From Flavobacterium sp. UBA5153 (GTDB lineage: Bacteria; Bacteroidota; Bacteroidia; Flavobacteriales; Flavobacteriaceae): a DNA stretch of 64,000 nucleotides. A program made the position numbers and the translations under genes. The notes beneath the pieces were generated by a model. The model was given only the letters and a program-made list of their open reading frames with translations, did not search any database and was not told the DNA's origin. Positions 52,501 to 60,645 of this stretch are shown here, in pieces. The DNA is taken from positions 89,965 to 153,964 of the forward strand of contig DHXP01000039.1 in NCBI GenBank assembly GCA_002413745.1, read 5' to 3'. Numbering within the stretch: the first letter of the stretch is position 1; each line of letters opens with the position of its first letter.

Positions 52501-54020
52501 CAAGTGCCTGGAACTCCTGGAACATTATTTGATTTAATATGTGCATAATCTTCATCTCCAGCTTGGTTAGGCTCGTTATTGTCGGTGTTCCAATAGGCGA
52601 AATTAGGTGTTGAACCATTACCTGTTCCATTCCAAAAAACAATTCCTGCTCCTCCATTAGCGAGGCCTTCAGGGCCGGTTACCCATCTCCAAGTGCCTTC
52701 TACTGCGGCATCACTACCACCAATCCATCCTGCTCCATTAGCTTGTTCACCTGATAATTTTGCTTCGTCCAATGATAAAAGTGTGGCTAAATAGCCTTTC
52801 AACCCATAATAATTAAGCAATTCAGCTGCTGCTTTTGCATCAGTCCATTTAATACCTATGCTTGAAACAAATTGATAATAATGTCCAGTGGACGGAAGAT
52901 AATTGGCCTGACCAATAGTGATAGAGAAATTTCTAACTCCTGATGGCGAAGTTGATGAATTACTAAATTCAACATCTTTTATAGCAGCAACAAAATCTGT
53001 GTAAGGAATTTTTAGACCTGACGGACTGTATAATTTTAATTTTCCTGCTGCAACATCCCAACTTGTGGTAATGTTTAAATGTGCAGTTGGATTGGCAAGA
53101 GTTAATTGATCTTGACCGTTTACATATCCCGAAGACACCTGAATATAAACAGCATCAGTACTAGGTTCAGCGGGATCATTTGTTATGGATATAGTTTGGG
53201 CTATTTTTAAAGATGTTCCTGGGCAATAGATTTGATTGTCTGTTGCTGTGATTACGGGGGGAGTTATGGATGCTATTTTGCTACAGTTTTCAGAATAACT
53301 TGCAGTTGTGTCTTTATAGTAAGACCAGTTGGTGTCAGAATATGCTGTATTATCAACTTGTATGCAGTTGAGATTGGGGTTAAATTGTAACAACACACCT
53401 GCTCCACCCATCGCAACATTATTCCCATTTTTTAAATTTAGATTGATTAAATTATTATAAATACAATCAATATAAAGCAATAATTTATTATTTGAAACAT
53501 CTAAACTTGTCAATTGATTCCTTCTGCAAATTAATAATCCCAGAGCCATGTTTTTAGAAACATCTAGGTTTGTTAATTGACTACCTCCACAATTTAAGTA
53601 TTTCAATGCAGTATTTTTAGAAACATCTAGGTTTGTTAATTGACTACCTTCACAAACTAAATTAGTCAACTTTAAATTTTTGCTAACATCTAAACTAGTT
53701 AATTTATTAAGCGTACAATCTAAATATTCCAAAGAAGTATTTTTTGATAGGTCGATACTAGTAAATAAATTTTGACCACATTCTAAAGTTTTTAAGCTCA
53801 CAAAACTTTGTATGCCAGTTAAATCCATAATGTTTTCTCCAAACAAATTCAAATCAGTCAATCCAATAATGTTTGCCTTAAGTACCTTGCCGTCAATAAC
53901 ACCACTATCGATACCTTTATTAATAAGTGCTTTTTCAAAATTTGCATCTGGAATTGCAGTATATTGGGCGTGTCCAAAAAAATTAGATAGAAGTAAAACA
54001 AGAAAGAGTAATTTTTTCAT
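49584..54020 (-). CDS. Large T9SS type B-sorted surface protein with LRR and C-type lectin domains
   Basis: A secreted 1478-residue protein with the signal peptide MKKLLFLVLLLSNFFGHAQ. About residues 45-220 form leucine-rich repeats of the type LTSLDVSKNxxLxxLxC. About 380-515 form a C-type lectin-like domain (GYLATLLSLDEAKLS, GWIGGSDAAVEGTWRW, NEPNQAGDEDYAHI). An Ig-like module with CASSTTTLQAS follows, then repeated beta modules that share PRQCDDNQDG, LESTLL and GQTNV; one block of about 200 residues occurs twice. The last 90 residues are the CHU_C/type B sorting domain (FFTPNNDGYNDYW, IYIFDRYGKLI, PSDDYWFTLKLEDGR). It should be exported by the type IX system and stay at the surface, probably as an adhesin. 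The substrate is unknown. Confidence 0.92.
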   Translation of the reverse strand: MKKLLFLVLLLSNFFGHAQYTAIPDANFEKALINKGIDSGVIDGKVLKANIIGLTDLNLFGENIMDLTGIQSFVSLKTLECGQNLFTSIDLSKNTSLEYLDCTLNKLTSLDVSKNLKLTNLVCEGSQLTNLDVSKNTALKYLNCGGSQLTNLDVSKNMALGLLICRRNQLTSLDVSNNKLLLYIDCIYNNLINLNLKNGNNVAMGGAGVLLQFNPNLNCIQVDNTAYSDTNWSYYKDTTASYSENCSKIASITPPVITATDNQIYCPGTSLKIAQTISITNDPAEPSTDAVYIQVSSGYVNGQDQLTLANPTAHLNITTSWDVAAGKLKLYSPSGLKIPYTDFVAAIKDVEFSNSSTSPSGVRNFSITIGQANYLPSTGHYYQFVSSIGIKWTDAKAAAELLNYYGLKGYLATLLSLDEAKLSGEQANGAGWIGGSDAAVEGTWRWVTGPEGLANGGAGIVFWNGTGNGSTPNFAYWNTDNNEPNQAGDEDYAHIKSNNVPGVPGTWNDLSNSGQLSGDYQPKGYIVEYGGMPGDPTLQISASTTMTMAKITVTTPSPTICASSTTTLQASTTTGTINWYDAASNGTFLGTGNSYTTPQLYTTTTYYIDNGCTPRTPVTVTVNPLPTANSVIIPRQCDDNQDGKFTFNTAALESTLLNGQTNVTVTYFDQTNNPLKDANGNLIISPFPTSFTTTSQTIKAVVTNNSPLHCFDETTIPFIVDDLPEAFAVPASLTTTCDDEPNPINQDGKFAFDTSTFQATILGGQTGMTVTYTLQNGTELSTLAPTFITGTQNVLVTVTNPTNTNCTATTTLNFVVNPLPIVNNVTIVQCDTDLFSDGKTLFNLTVKNNEISANYTNENFTYYTSSAGANNRLSTDLISNDLAFENTTPSTMDVWARVANKNTGCFSVAKLTLKVPTTNLLPSYKITVPPVCDDFLDTNGNNNANNDNRDGIATFDFSWTKATILAQLPLTQDYTINYYRNKADALAQLNVIADISNYRNIEYPNSQDIWVRVESSFDNSCVGLGPYITLNVEALPFANSVTIPRQCDDNQDGIVTFNTSSLESTLLKGQTNVSVAYFDAANNPLKDVNGILITSQFPASFTTKSQTIKAVVTNKTTLKCYDETNIQFIVDVLPQAFAIAPTLTTTCDDELDPLNQDGKFAFDTSTFEATILGGQTGMTVNYFDKNGNLLPSPLPNPFVTGTQNITVTVKNPINTNCTATTTLNFVVNPIPKINLNTNGGENELVCSNLPAFFVQLDAGIQDGSSTSNYTYVWSKDGSVLIGKTAPTLPVNTEGTFTVEVTNGSGCSRIRTIKVTASDLAHIESIEIVDLTDINTVTVNVTGKGKYEFSLDEPSGFWQDSNFFDNVPAGIHEVFINDKNGCGVVSKTVAVIGAPKFFTPNNDGYNDYWSVKGVNATYNSKSIIYIFDRYGKLIKQWVPYLNQGWDGTFNGTPLPSDDYWFTLKLEDGREAKGHFSLKR

Positions 54021-54110
54021 GGCAAATTAATTTGCAAAAAATAATTAGGTCAATTATATGATAAATTGGCTAATTAAATGGTTTTGTGTAAAACAAATGT
54101 TTTAACAAAT

Positions 54111-54647
54111 CTACAAATTCCAATTCATTTTTTCGAATAAATCCCAAACCACGATACCTGCACTTACCGAAATGTTTAAGGAATGTTTGGTTCCCAGTTG
54201 CGGAATTTCGATACAGCCGTCGCATAGTGCAACAGCGTCCTGCGATACTCCATACACTTCGTTTCCGAAAACCAAAGCGTATTTTTTATTTTTCTCCACT
54301 TTGAAATCTTGTAGAAAAATGGCACTTTCCACTTGTTCGATGGCAAGTACCGTAACACTTTCTTTTTTTAAGTTTTCAATAACTTTTAAAACATCCACGT
54401 TGTGTTCCCAAGTTACCGTTTCGGTGGCGCCGAGTGCCGTTTTGTGAATTTCCTTGTTTGGGGGAGTGGCAGTTATGCCGCACAAATATATTTTTTCAAT
54501 CAAAAAAGCATCTGCCGTCCTAAATACCGAACCAATATTGTGTAAACTGCGAACATCATCCAGCACCAAAATAAGAGGGGTTTTTTCTGATTGTTTAAAA
54601 GCCTCAATGGATTTTCGACCGAGTTCGCTGTTTTCTAGCTTTCTCAT
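54111..54647 (-). CDS. SpoU/TrmH family RNA 2'-O-methyltransferase
   Basis: A cytoplasmic SPOUT methyltransferase of about 178 residues. The three SpoU motifs are seen: LDDVRSLHNIGSVFRTADAF (about residues 28-47) with the catalytic Asn-Arg pair, LVFGNEVYGVS (about 125-135) and IPQLGTKHSLNISVSAGIVVW (about 148-168), the trefoil-knot cofactor site. The tRNA or rRNA target is not clear from sequence. The frame opens four codons earlier at 54659; the ATG at 54647 (MRKLENSELG) fits the family better. Confidence 0.92.
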   Translation of the reverse strand: MRKLENSELGRKSIEAFKQSEKTPLILVLDDVRSLHNIGSVFRTADAFLIEKIYLCGITATPPNKEIHKTALGATETVTWEHNVDVLKVIENLKKESVTVLAIEQVESAIFLQDFKVEKNKKYALVFGNEVYGVSQDAVALCDGCIEIPQLGTKHSLNISVSAGIVVWDLFEKMNWNL

Positions 54648-54670
54648 ATTCTTTGGCAATAAATTATAAA

Positions 54671-54698
54671 AAAGGCTTCCTAGTTATAGGAAGCCTTT
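54671..54698 (-). terminator. Terminator after the DUF1573 gene
   Basis: AAAGGCTTCCTA (54671-54682) pairs with TAGGAAGCCTTT (54687-54698) around a 4-nt loop. On the minus strand a T-rich tail follows. Confidence 0.75.
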
Positions 54699-54719
54699 AG
54701 GTTATTTCTAATAGAAAAA

Positions 54720-55166
54720 CTATTTTGTTGGGTCTGGCAAAACTGTCCCTTTTATAGTAAGTACTTTTGATGGCATTCCTTCAGCATTTGAAGACACCGT
54801 AACTGTTTTTGTAAAAGCACCAATTCTGTCAGTTGCATATCTTACGCCAATGACACCTCTTGCACCTGGGGCAATTGGTTCTTTAGGTGTAGTAGGAACA
54901 GTACATCCGCATGATCCTTGAGTATTTGTGATGATCAATGGTTTGTTACCATTGTTTGTAAATTCAAATTTGCGATTTGGCTCAGCATTGTGTGCAATTG
55001 TTCCGTAATCGATAGTTTCAGTGTCAAAAACCATTCCGGCACCTTGTACTTTTGGAGTTGTAACCGCTGCTGTTTTTTTAATAGATTTTGTGATTTTTGC
55101 AGTTTCTTGTGCATTAGAAAAAGTAAATGCCAAAAGAGCTATTGAAAGTGTAATTATTTTTTTCAT
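54720..55166 (-). CDS. DUF1573 domain exported protein
   Basis: A 148-residue exported protein with signal peptide MKKIITLSIALLAFTFSNAQ. The mature part is an Ig-like DUF1573 domain: FDTETIDYGTIAHNAEPNRKFEFTNNGNKPL, then the conserved SCGCTVP, then PGARGVIGVRY. The family is common in Bacteroidota and of unknown role. A TAnnTTTG element lies at 55193-55200. Confidence 0.92.
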   Translation of the reverse strand: MKKIITLSIALLAFTFSNAQETAKITKSIKKTAAVTTPKVQGAGMVFDTETIDYGTIAHNAEPNRKFEFTNNGNKPLIITNTQGSCGCTVPTTPKEPIAPGARGVIGVRYATDRIGAFTKTVTVSSNAEGMPSKVLTIKGTVLPDPTK

Positions 55167-55192
55167 CTTTAATTTTTTTTAAAATTGAAAGA

Positions 55193-55200
55193 CAAATTTA
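55193..55200 (-). promoter_or_regulatory. Promoter -7 element for the DUF1573 gene
   Basis: The minus strand reads TAAATTTG, an exact TAnnTTTG match 26 nt before the ATG at 55166. Confidence 0.55.
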
Positions 55201-55318
55201 TGTAAAAAATCGAAACTACATCTTAAATTTTCCTTAAAAATATTTTAAATTTCTCCAAGGTTAATTATTCCCCATAAAATATATAAATTCGCTTTCTAGT
55301 AAATTTAAAAAATAAATT

Positions 55319-57925
55319 TTGTCATCTAAAGAGAAATTGGTTAAGGAAACGCCTTTAATGAAGCAATATAACGAAATCAAAAGGAAATATCCTGATGCGT
55401 GTTTGTTGTTTCGAGTGGGGGATTTTTATGAAACATTTGGCGAAGATGCCGTTCGTGCTTCAAAAATTCTTGGAATTGTATTGACCAAGCGAGGTGCAGG
55501 TTCAGCTACCGAAACTGCTTTGGCTGGTTTCCCGCATCATTCCTTGAACACCTATTTGCCAAAATTAGTGAAAGCGGGGCTTCGGGTGGCGATTTGCGAC
55601 CAACTCGAAGATCCAAAAATGACCAAAACCATCGTGAAACGTGGCGTGACGGAACTTGTCACACCAGGAGTTTCGATGAATGATGAGGTTTTACAATCGA
55701 AAACGAATAATTTTTTAGCGGCTGTTTATTTTGCCAATAAATCTATAGGGATTTCATTTTTGGATATTTCTACAGGTGAATTTCTCACTTCTCAAGGCAA
55801 TGCCGAATACATTGACAAACTACTTCAAAATTTTAATCCCAGTGAAGTCCTGATTCCGAAAAATAATAAAAATGATTTTCGGGAAACTTTTGGTGATGAT
55901 TACCACAATTTTTATCTGGAAGATTGGATTTATAAAGAGGATTACGCTTTCGAAATCCTGACCAAACATTTTCAAACAGCGTCCTTGAAAGGTTTTGGAA
56001 TCGAAGAATTGCATGAAGGAATTATTGCTTCGGGGGCCATTTTATATTATTTATCCGAAACACAGCACAACAGAGTGCAGCATATTACAGCCATTCAACG
56101 TATTGCCGAAGACGAATATGTTTGGATGGATCGCTTTACGATTCGGAATCTTGAATTGTATCACAGTTATAACCCCAACGCAGTCACGCTTCTTGACGTT
56201 ATTGATAAAACGCTTTCGCCAATGGGAGGTCGTTTGCTAAAACGATGGCTCGCTTTGCCTTTGAAAGACCAAAATAAAATTAAAAATCGCCACCAAGTGG
56301 TTTCCTATTTCAAAGAAAATCGGGAAGTTCTGAAGAGGATTCAGCATCAAATTAAACAAATTTCGGATTTAGAACGCTTGATTTCGAAAATTGCTACGGG
56401 AAAAGTTTCGCCTCGTGAAATCGTTTATCTCAAAGAATCCTTGGATGCAATTATTCCAATAAAGACTTTGGCGTTAGACAGTCCTCAAGAAGCGGTAAAA
56501 ATTATTGGTGATAGCCTTCATAGTTGCGATTTATTGCGCGAAAAAATAAAAACAACCCTAAACCAAGACGCTCCTGTGGCGATTGCCAAAGGAAATGCTA
56601 TAGCTAAAGGAATCAATGAAGAATTAGATGATTTGAGAGCTATTTCGACTTCTGGGAAGGAATTTTTGGAAGGAATTGAATTGCGTGAATCACAACGGAC
56701 AGGGATTACCTCTTTAAAAATATCATTCAACAACGTATTTGGTTATTATATTGAAGTTCGAAATACGCATAAAGATAAAGTGCCGCCAGAATGGATTCGT
56801 AAACAAACCTTGGTCAATGCAGAGCGTTATATTACCGAGGAATTAAAGGAATATGAAACGAAAATCCTTGGTGCCGAAGAAAAAATTCATAAAATAGAGT
56901 CCGAATTATTCGAACAATTGGTGAGTTGGATTTCGACGTATATAAAACCAGTTCAAATGAATGCCAATTTGGTGGCGCAATTGGATTGTTTGTGTTCTTT
57001 CACGCAACTTGCCATCGAAAATAAATATGTTTGCCCTGAATTGGATGAAACTTTCGAGCTTGAAATAAAAAATGGAAGACATCCGGTTATCGAAAAGCAA
57101 TTGCCGGTTGGAATGCCTTATATCGCCAATGATGTGTTCTTGGATAGAGAAACCCAACAATTGATTATGATTACCGGCCCCAATATGTCTGGGAAATCAG
57201 CAATTTTGCGTCAAACTGCCTTGATAGTGCTCTTGGCTCAAATGGGGAGTTTTGTTCCAGCAGATAGCGTGAGAATGGGAATTGTCGATAAAATATTCAC
57301 CAGAGTTGGAGCTTCGGATAATATTTCGATGGGAGAATCCACCTTTATGGTCGAAATGAACGAAACGGCTTCTATCCTGAACAACATTTCGGATAGAAGT
57401 TTGGTATTGTTGGACGAAATTGGGAGAGGAACAAGTACTTATGACGGGATTTCCATCGCTTGGGCAATCGCCGAGTTTTTACACGAATACCCTTCAAAAC
57501 CTAAAACACTTTTTGCGACGCATTACCACGAGCTGAATGAAATGAGTGAATCTTTGCCTAGAATCCAGAATTACAATGTTTCTGTCAAAGAGTTGAAAGA
57601 TACGGTACTTTTTATTCGAAAACTGGTAAAAGGAGGAAGTGCGCATAGTTTTGGAATACACGTGGCAAAAATGGCCGGAATGCCGCAAATCGTGATCTTG
57701 AAGGCGCAAAAATTATTGAAAAAATTGGAAAAAGATCATTCAAGCGAAGTGTTGAGTGGAATTAAATCCACTAAGGATAAAATTCAAATGAGTTTCTTTA
57801 ATCTTGACGATCCATTATTGGAAGAAATCAAGGAGGAGATTTTGAATCTGGACATAAACACCATTACCCCGGTGGAAGCCTTGATGAAACTCAATGAAAT
57901 AAAAAGAATGTTGACCAAAAAATAG
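55319..57925 (+). CDS. mutS: DNA mismatch repair protein MutS
   Basis: Mismatch recognition ATPase of 868 residues. The mismatch-binding motif is [13 protein letters not shown] (about residues 31-43, the Phe-x-Glu element). The ABC-type ATPase has Walker A GPNMSGKS (620-627), STFMVEM and the Walker B region [16 protein letters not shown]. The C-terminal helices run to RMLTKK. The start is a TTG at 55319; an ATG at residue 14 would remove the conserved KETPLMKQY lead, so the TTG is preferred. Confidence 0.97.
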   Translation: MSSKEKLVKETPLMKQYNEIKRKYPDACLLFRVGDFYETFGEDAVRASKILGIVLTKRGAGSATETALAGFPHHSLNTYLPKLVKAGLRVAICDQLEDPKMTKTIVKRGVTELVTPGVSMNDEVLQSKTNNFLAAVYFANKSIGISFLDISTGEFLTSQGNAEYIDKLLQNFNPSEVLIPKNNKNDFRETFGDDYHNFYLEDWIYKEDYAFEILTKHFQTASLKGFGIEELHEGIIASGAILYYLSETQHNRVQHITAIQRIAEDEYVWMDRFTIRNLELYHSYNPNAVTLLDVIDKTLSPMGGRLLKRWLALPLKDQNKIKNRHQVVSYFKENREVLKRIQHQIKQISDLERLISKIATGKVSPREIVYLKESLDAIIPIKTLALDSPQEAVKIIGDSLHSCDLLREKIKTTLNQDAPVAIAKGNAIAKGINEELDDLRAISTSGKEFLEGIELRESQRTGITSLKISFNNVFGYYIEVRNTHKDKVPPEWIRKQTLVNAERYITEELKEYETKILGAEEKIHKIESELFEQLVSWISTYIKPVQMNANLVAQLDCLCSFTQLAIENKYVCPELDETFELEIKNGRHPVIEKQLPVGMPYIANDVFLDRETQQLIMITGPNMSGKSAILRQTALIVLLAQMGSFVPADSVRMGIVDKIFTRVGASDNISMGESTFMVEMNETASILNNISDRSLVLLDEIGRGTSTYDGISIAWAIAEFLHEYPSKPKTLFATHYHELNEMSESLPRIQNYNVSVKELKDTVLFIRKLVKGGSAHSFGIHVAKMAGMPQIVILKAQKLLKKLEKDHSSEVLSGIKSTKDKIQMSFFNLDDPLLEEIKEEILNLDINTITPVEALMKLNEIKRMLTKK

Positions 57926-58016
57926 TTTCGCTGATTTTAAAGTTTGGGTTATCAGAAGGTTAACTTTGGGCTATGTATTTTTTATAAAAAACACTTGTGT
58001 AATTGAATTAATGTAT

Positions 58017-58024
58017 TAAATTTG
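58017..58024 (+). promoter_or_regulatory. Promoter -7 element for the tRNA pair
   Basis: TAAATTTG matches TAnnTTTG and lies 47 nt before tRNA-Gly. Confidence 0.45.
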
Positions 58025-58070
58025 CATCCGCAATACGGTATAAGTATTGTGTTCTTTTTAGAATGTGAAT

Positions 58071-58143
58071 GCGAAAATAGCTCAGTTGGTAGAGCGCGAC
58101 CTTGCCAAGGTCGAGGTCGCGGGTTCGAGCCCCGTTTTTCGCT
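58071..58143 (+). tRNA. tRNA-Gly (GCC)
   Basis: A 73-nt cloverleaf. Acceptor arms GCGAAAA and TTTTCGC pair fully, the D-loop contains AGCTCAGTTGGTAGAGC, the anticodon loop CTTGCCAAG reads GCC, and the T-loop GGTTCGAGCC is standard. The discriminator is T; no CCA is encoded directly after it. Confidence 0.95.
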
Positions 58144-58167
58144 CAATACCATACTGCTGAATGGCGT

Positions 58168-58291
58168 TATATTTAATTTTATAAAAATTAGATAAACATC
58201 AAAAAGCAAAAACGCTCGGATGGTGGCTATATTTAATTAATTTTTTATAAAAATTAGATATAACATCGAAAAGCAAAATGCTCGGATGGTG
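58168..58291 (+). repeat. Tandem duplication carrying the 5' head of tRNA-Leu
   Basis: Unit 1 (58168-58225) and unit 2 (58228-58291) share TATATTTAATT, ATAAAAATTAGATA, AACATC and AAAAGCAAAA in the same order and both end in GCTCGGATGGTG, the first 12 nt of tRNA-Leu. Only the second unit continues into the full tRNA. Small length differences in the T/A runs show later drift. Confidence 0.85.
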
Positions 58292-58365
58292 AAATTGGTA
58301 GACACGCTGGACTTAAAATCCAGTGAACAGCAATGTTCGTGCGGGTTCAAGTCCCGCTCTGAGTA
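58280..58365 (+). tRNA. tRNA-Leu (TAA)
   Basis: An 86-nt class II tRNA. Acceptor GCTCGGA pairs with TCTGAGT (two wobble pairs), the anticodon loop CTTAAAA within CTGGA/TCCAG reads TAA, the long variable arm is GTGAACAGCAATGTTCGT, and the T-arm GCGGGTTCAAGTCCCGC is standard. The discriminator is A. Confidence 0.94.
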
Positions 58366-58372
58366 CTTAGTA

Positions 58373-58413
58373 AAACCGTAAAGACTTAATTGTTAATTCT
58401 TTGCGGTTTTTTT
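58373..58413 (+). terminator. Terminator after tRNA-Leu
   Basis: AAACCGTAAAGA (58373-58384) pairs with TCTTTGCGGTTT (58398-58409) with one wobble, followed by a T run. Confidence 0.75.
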
Positions 58414-58480
58414 ATGCCTACTCATTTTTTATGTTGATAGGATTTTCTAATCGAGTTTAAAGAAGTAATGTAAATTATTA

Positions 58481-58516
58481 AAAAAGCCATAGCACTTTTA
58501 TGTGTATGGCTTTTTT
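58481..58516. terminator. Second hairpin with T run downstream of the tRNAs
   Basis: AAAAAGCCATA (58481-58491) pairs with TATGGCTTTTT (58505-58515). No gene lies between it and the tRNA terminator; it may be a backup terminator. Confidence 0.6.
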
Positions 58517-58585
58517 GTTTTTCCTACAAATCTTGATTGATGATATTGATTTAATCAAGATTGTTTAGAAAAGGGCATAAAAAAA

Positions 58586-58601
58586 GCCACGCAAGCGTGG
58601 C
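58586..58601 (-). terminator. Terminator after the small Val/Thr-rich lipoprotein gene
   Basis: GCCACGC (58586-58592) pairs with GCGTGGC (58595-58601). Read on the minus strand, a run of seven T follows. Confidence 0.7.
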
Positions 58602-58626
58602 ATAATTTTTTTGTCGTAATTTAAAA

Positions 58627-58827
58627 TTACTTCTTAACAGCTGGAGTAACAGCAGTTGTGTCAGTAACAACAGTAGTTGTAGTAGAATCAGTTACTACAG
58701 CAGTAGTGTCAACAACTACAGCAGTAGTGTCTACAGTAACTCCTTCAGTAGCTGCTGGTTCAGCTTTTTTACATGATACAACAGTCAACATAGCAACAAC
58801 GGCTAAACTTAAAAATACTTTTTTCAT
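58627..58827 (-). CDS. Small Val/Thr-rich repeat lipoprotein
   Basis: A 66-residue protein, not recognised. MKKVFLSLAVVAMLTVVSC is a clear lipoprotein signal with Cys at residue 19. The mature 47 residues are low in complexity: VDTTAVV-type units repeat three to four times with extra Thr runs, and the end is basic (PAVKK). A promoter -7 element (58865-58872) and a terminator (58586-58601) frame it, so it is probably a real, monocistronic and possibly abundant envelope peptide. Confidence 0.7.
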   Translation of the reverse strand: MKKVFLSLAVVAMLTVVSCKKAEPAATEGVTVDTTAVVVDTTAVVTDSTTTTVVTDTTAVTPAVKK

Positions 58828-58864
58828 CTTACTTTATTATAAAAGGTTAATTATTAATTCGGGG

Positions 58865-58872
58865 CAAAGATA
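58865..58872 (-). promoter_or_regulatory. Promoter -7 element for the small lipoprotein gene
   Basis: The minus strand reads TATCTTTG, an exact TAnnTTTG match 37 nt before the ATG at 58827. Confidence 0.5.
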
Positions 58873-58925
58873 TAAATTTTTTAATAGTTAAAATATTTTT
58901 TCATATTTTTTTTAAAAAATAATAT

Positions 58926-59081
58926 TCAATCACAATATTCTTTTTTATCCCAATTATAATGGGAAGGCAGCAATCTTTTGAAATAGTCTTCTTTTATTGG
59001 ATAAATGATGTCACGCGCCGTTTTTTGCGGGATATAATTACAACTAATAATTTTGCCTGTAGCAGAACTGTCAGGGATTAT
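58926..59081 (-). pseudogene. Start-less coding fragment, probable gene relic
   Basis: The minus strand encodes 51 protein-like residues: PDSSATGKIISCNYIPQK, then TARDIIYPIKEDYFKRLLPS, ending HYNWDKKEYCD and TGA at 58926. A stop lies directly upstream and no start codon is available. The residue mix looks like a true C-terminus. It is probably the remnant of a lost gene between the small lipoprotein and the Kdo transferase. The family is not recognised. Confidence 0.45.
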
Positions 59082-59171
59082 TTACTATTCAAACTTTTGT
59101 TTTTATGGTAAAATTATGCAATTGTGGGTAGTTGTTGTTTTTTGTGCCATAAATAAAAAAGGACTACAAAA

Positions 59172-60425
59172 TTAACATAATTTAGTTTGCGAAATATTCT
59201 TCATAATGATATTCGTTGCCCCTTTGTTCATCTGTACAAAAGTGTTGCAAATATGTCCTTTTTCATGTCGGATGTCATCATTGCTAAGCAAACTGAAAAA
59301 GGCTTCGTAAAGTTCGTTTTTATTCGAAACCGAAACACAGCCTCCCATATTTACCAAAGCCGTTGCTTCGGCAAAATGGCTGAAATTTGGACCAATAACT
59401 ATTGGAACACCAAAAGTGGCAGGCTCGAGTATATTGTGAACCCCAGGATTCCCGAAACCTCCGCCTACGTAGGCAATATCGGCATAGCTGTAAATTTTTG
59501 TCAAAATTCCGATGGTGTCGATTATGAAAACATCAAAATCTGCCAGATTTTTACTTTCTTTTTCTGAAAATAAGACTGTTTTTTTGGAAATACTATTTTT
59601 TAACTCTTGAATTTGTTCTGCTTTAATGTTGTGTGGAGCAATGATGAATTTAACTTTTCCGGAAATTTGATTGATAAAATCAACTAGAAGGCTTTCGTCT
59701 TTCGGCCAAGAACTCCCAACAACAATGGTTAAGGTGTCGTTTTTGAATTGGGAAATAAAATCCAAAGAATTGTCTTTTTCCAAAATCGCGGCAACTCTAT
59801 CAAAACGAGTGTCGCCAGAAACGGCTACGTTGGTCTTGCCTAATTGCAACAATAAATTTTTTGAACTTTCATTTTGCACAAAAAAATAGGTGAAAGTGTT
59901 CAGTGCTTTTCTGTAAAATCCGCCATACCATTTGAAGAACACCTGATTTTTTCTAAAAATCCCTGAAACCAGAAAGGTTGGCGTTCCAAGTTTCCGTAGT
60001 TCGTTCAAATAATTTGGCCAATATTCATATTTAATAAATAAAGCCATTTCTGGATGAACCAAAGCGAGAAATTGTTTTGCATTTTTTTTGGTATCCAAAG
60101 GCAAATACACCGTAACATCAGCAACCGAATTGTTTTTGCGCACTTCATAACCCGAAGGCGAAAAGAAAGTGAGCACGATTTTATGATTTGGATATTTCGC
60201 TTTTATTTTTTCGATTACGGGCAAACCTTGCTCGTATTCTCCTAGTGATGCGGCGTGAAACCAGATGGTCTTGTCAGAAGCCTTTATTTTTTGTTCCAAA
60301 ACTGGAAAAACAACTTTCCGTCCATCCACAAAAAGTTTAATTTTAGGGCTGAAAAACGCCACGATTTTCAATAAAAAATCGGCGATTTGAACTATTAGAT
60401 TATAAAGGAAAAGCATCATTACCAT
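59172..60425 (-). CDS. waaA: 3-deoxy-D-manno-octulosonic acid (Kdo) transferase
   Basis: Inner-membrane glycosyltransferase of about 417 residues (GT30) that adds Kdo to lipid A precursor using CMP-Kdo. A short N-terminal membrane segment spans about residues 3-22. The acceptor-side motif WFHAASLGEYEQG (about 55-67) contains the catalytic Glu. Further blocks are TFFSPSGYEVR, ALFIKYEYWPNYL and the nucleotide-binding VGGGFGNPGVHNILEPATFGVPIVIGP. Alternative ATGs lie within three codons of the start. Confidence 0.95.
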   Translation of the reverse strand: MVMMLFLYNLIVQIADFLLKIVAFFSPKIKLFVDGRKVVFPVLEQKIKASDKTIWFHAASLGEYEQGLPVIEKIKAKYPNHKIVLTFFSPSGYEVRKNNSVADVTVYLPLDTKKNAKQFLALVHPEMALFIKYEYWPNYLNELRKLGTPTFLVSGIFRKNQVFFKWYGGFYRKALNTFTYFFVQNESSKNLLLQLGKTNVAVSGDTRFDRVAAILEKDNSLDFISQFKNDTLTIVVGSSWPKDESLLVDFINQISGKVKFIIAPHNIKAEQIQELKNSISKKTVLFSEKESKNLADFDVFIIDTIGILTKIYSYADIAYVGGGFGNPGVHNILEPATFGVPIVIGPNFSHFAEATALVNMGGCVSVSNKNELYEAFFSLLSNDDIRHEKGHICNTFVQMNKGATNIIMKNISQTKLC

Positions 60426-60569
60426 TTTGCGGCTAAAATACGTTTTCTTTATATTATTTTCTTCCTAAAGAAATATTTAAATTTTGGTTGTCAGGAACCC
60501 ATTTTTTTATCCCATCGGAATAATATCTTTTTTAATGTGTGTTTCATTGGTTTAAACTCATTAAATAAC

Positions 60570-60577
60570 TATTTTTG
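60570..60577 (+). promoter_or_regulatory. Promoter -7 element for the DegT-galE operon
   Basis: TATTTTTG matches TAnnTTTG, 68 nt before the ATG at 60646. The leader in between contains heptamer repeats. Confidence 0.35.
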
Positions 60578-60614
60578 TTCTTCGTTTTGAGAAGGGGTTT
60601 GTTGTTTCAAGAAA

Positions 60615-60635
60615 CCTTAAACTTTAAACTTTAAA
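60615..60635 (+). repeat. Heptamer repeats in the DegT leader
   Basis: CCTTAAA (60615-60621) is followed by two copies of CTTTAAA (60622-60628 and 60629-60635), ending 10 nt before the ATG at 60646. The units resemble the clpP leader repeat. Confidence 0.75.
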
Positions 60636-60645
60636 CAAAGAATAA

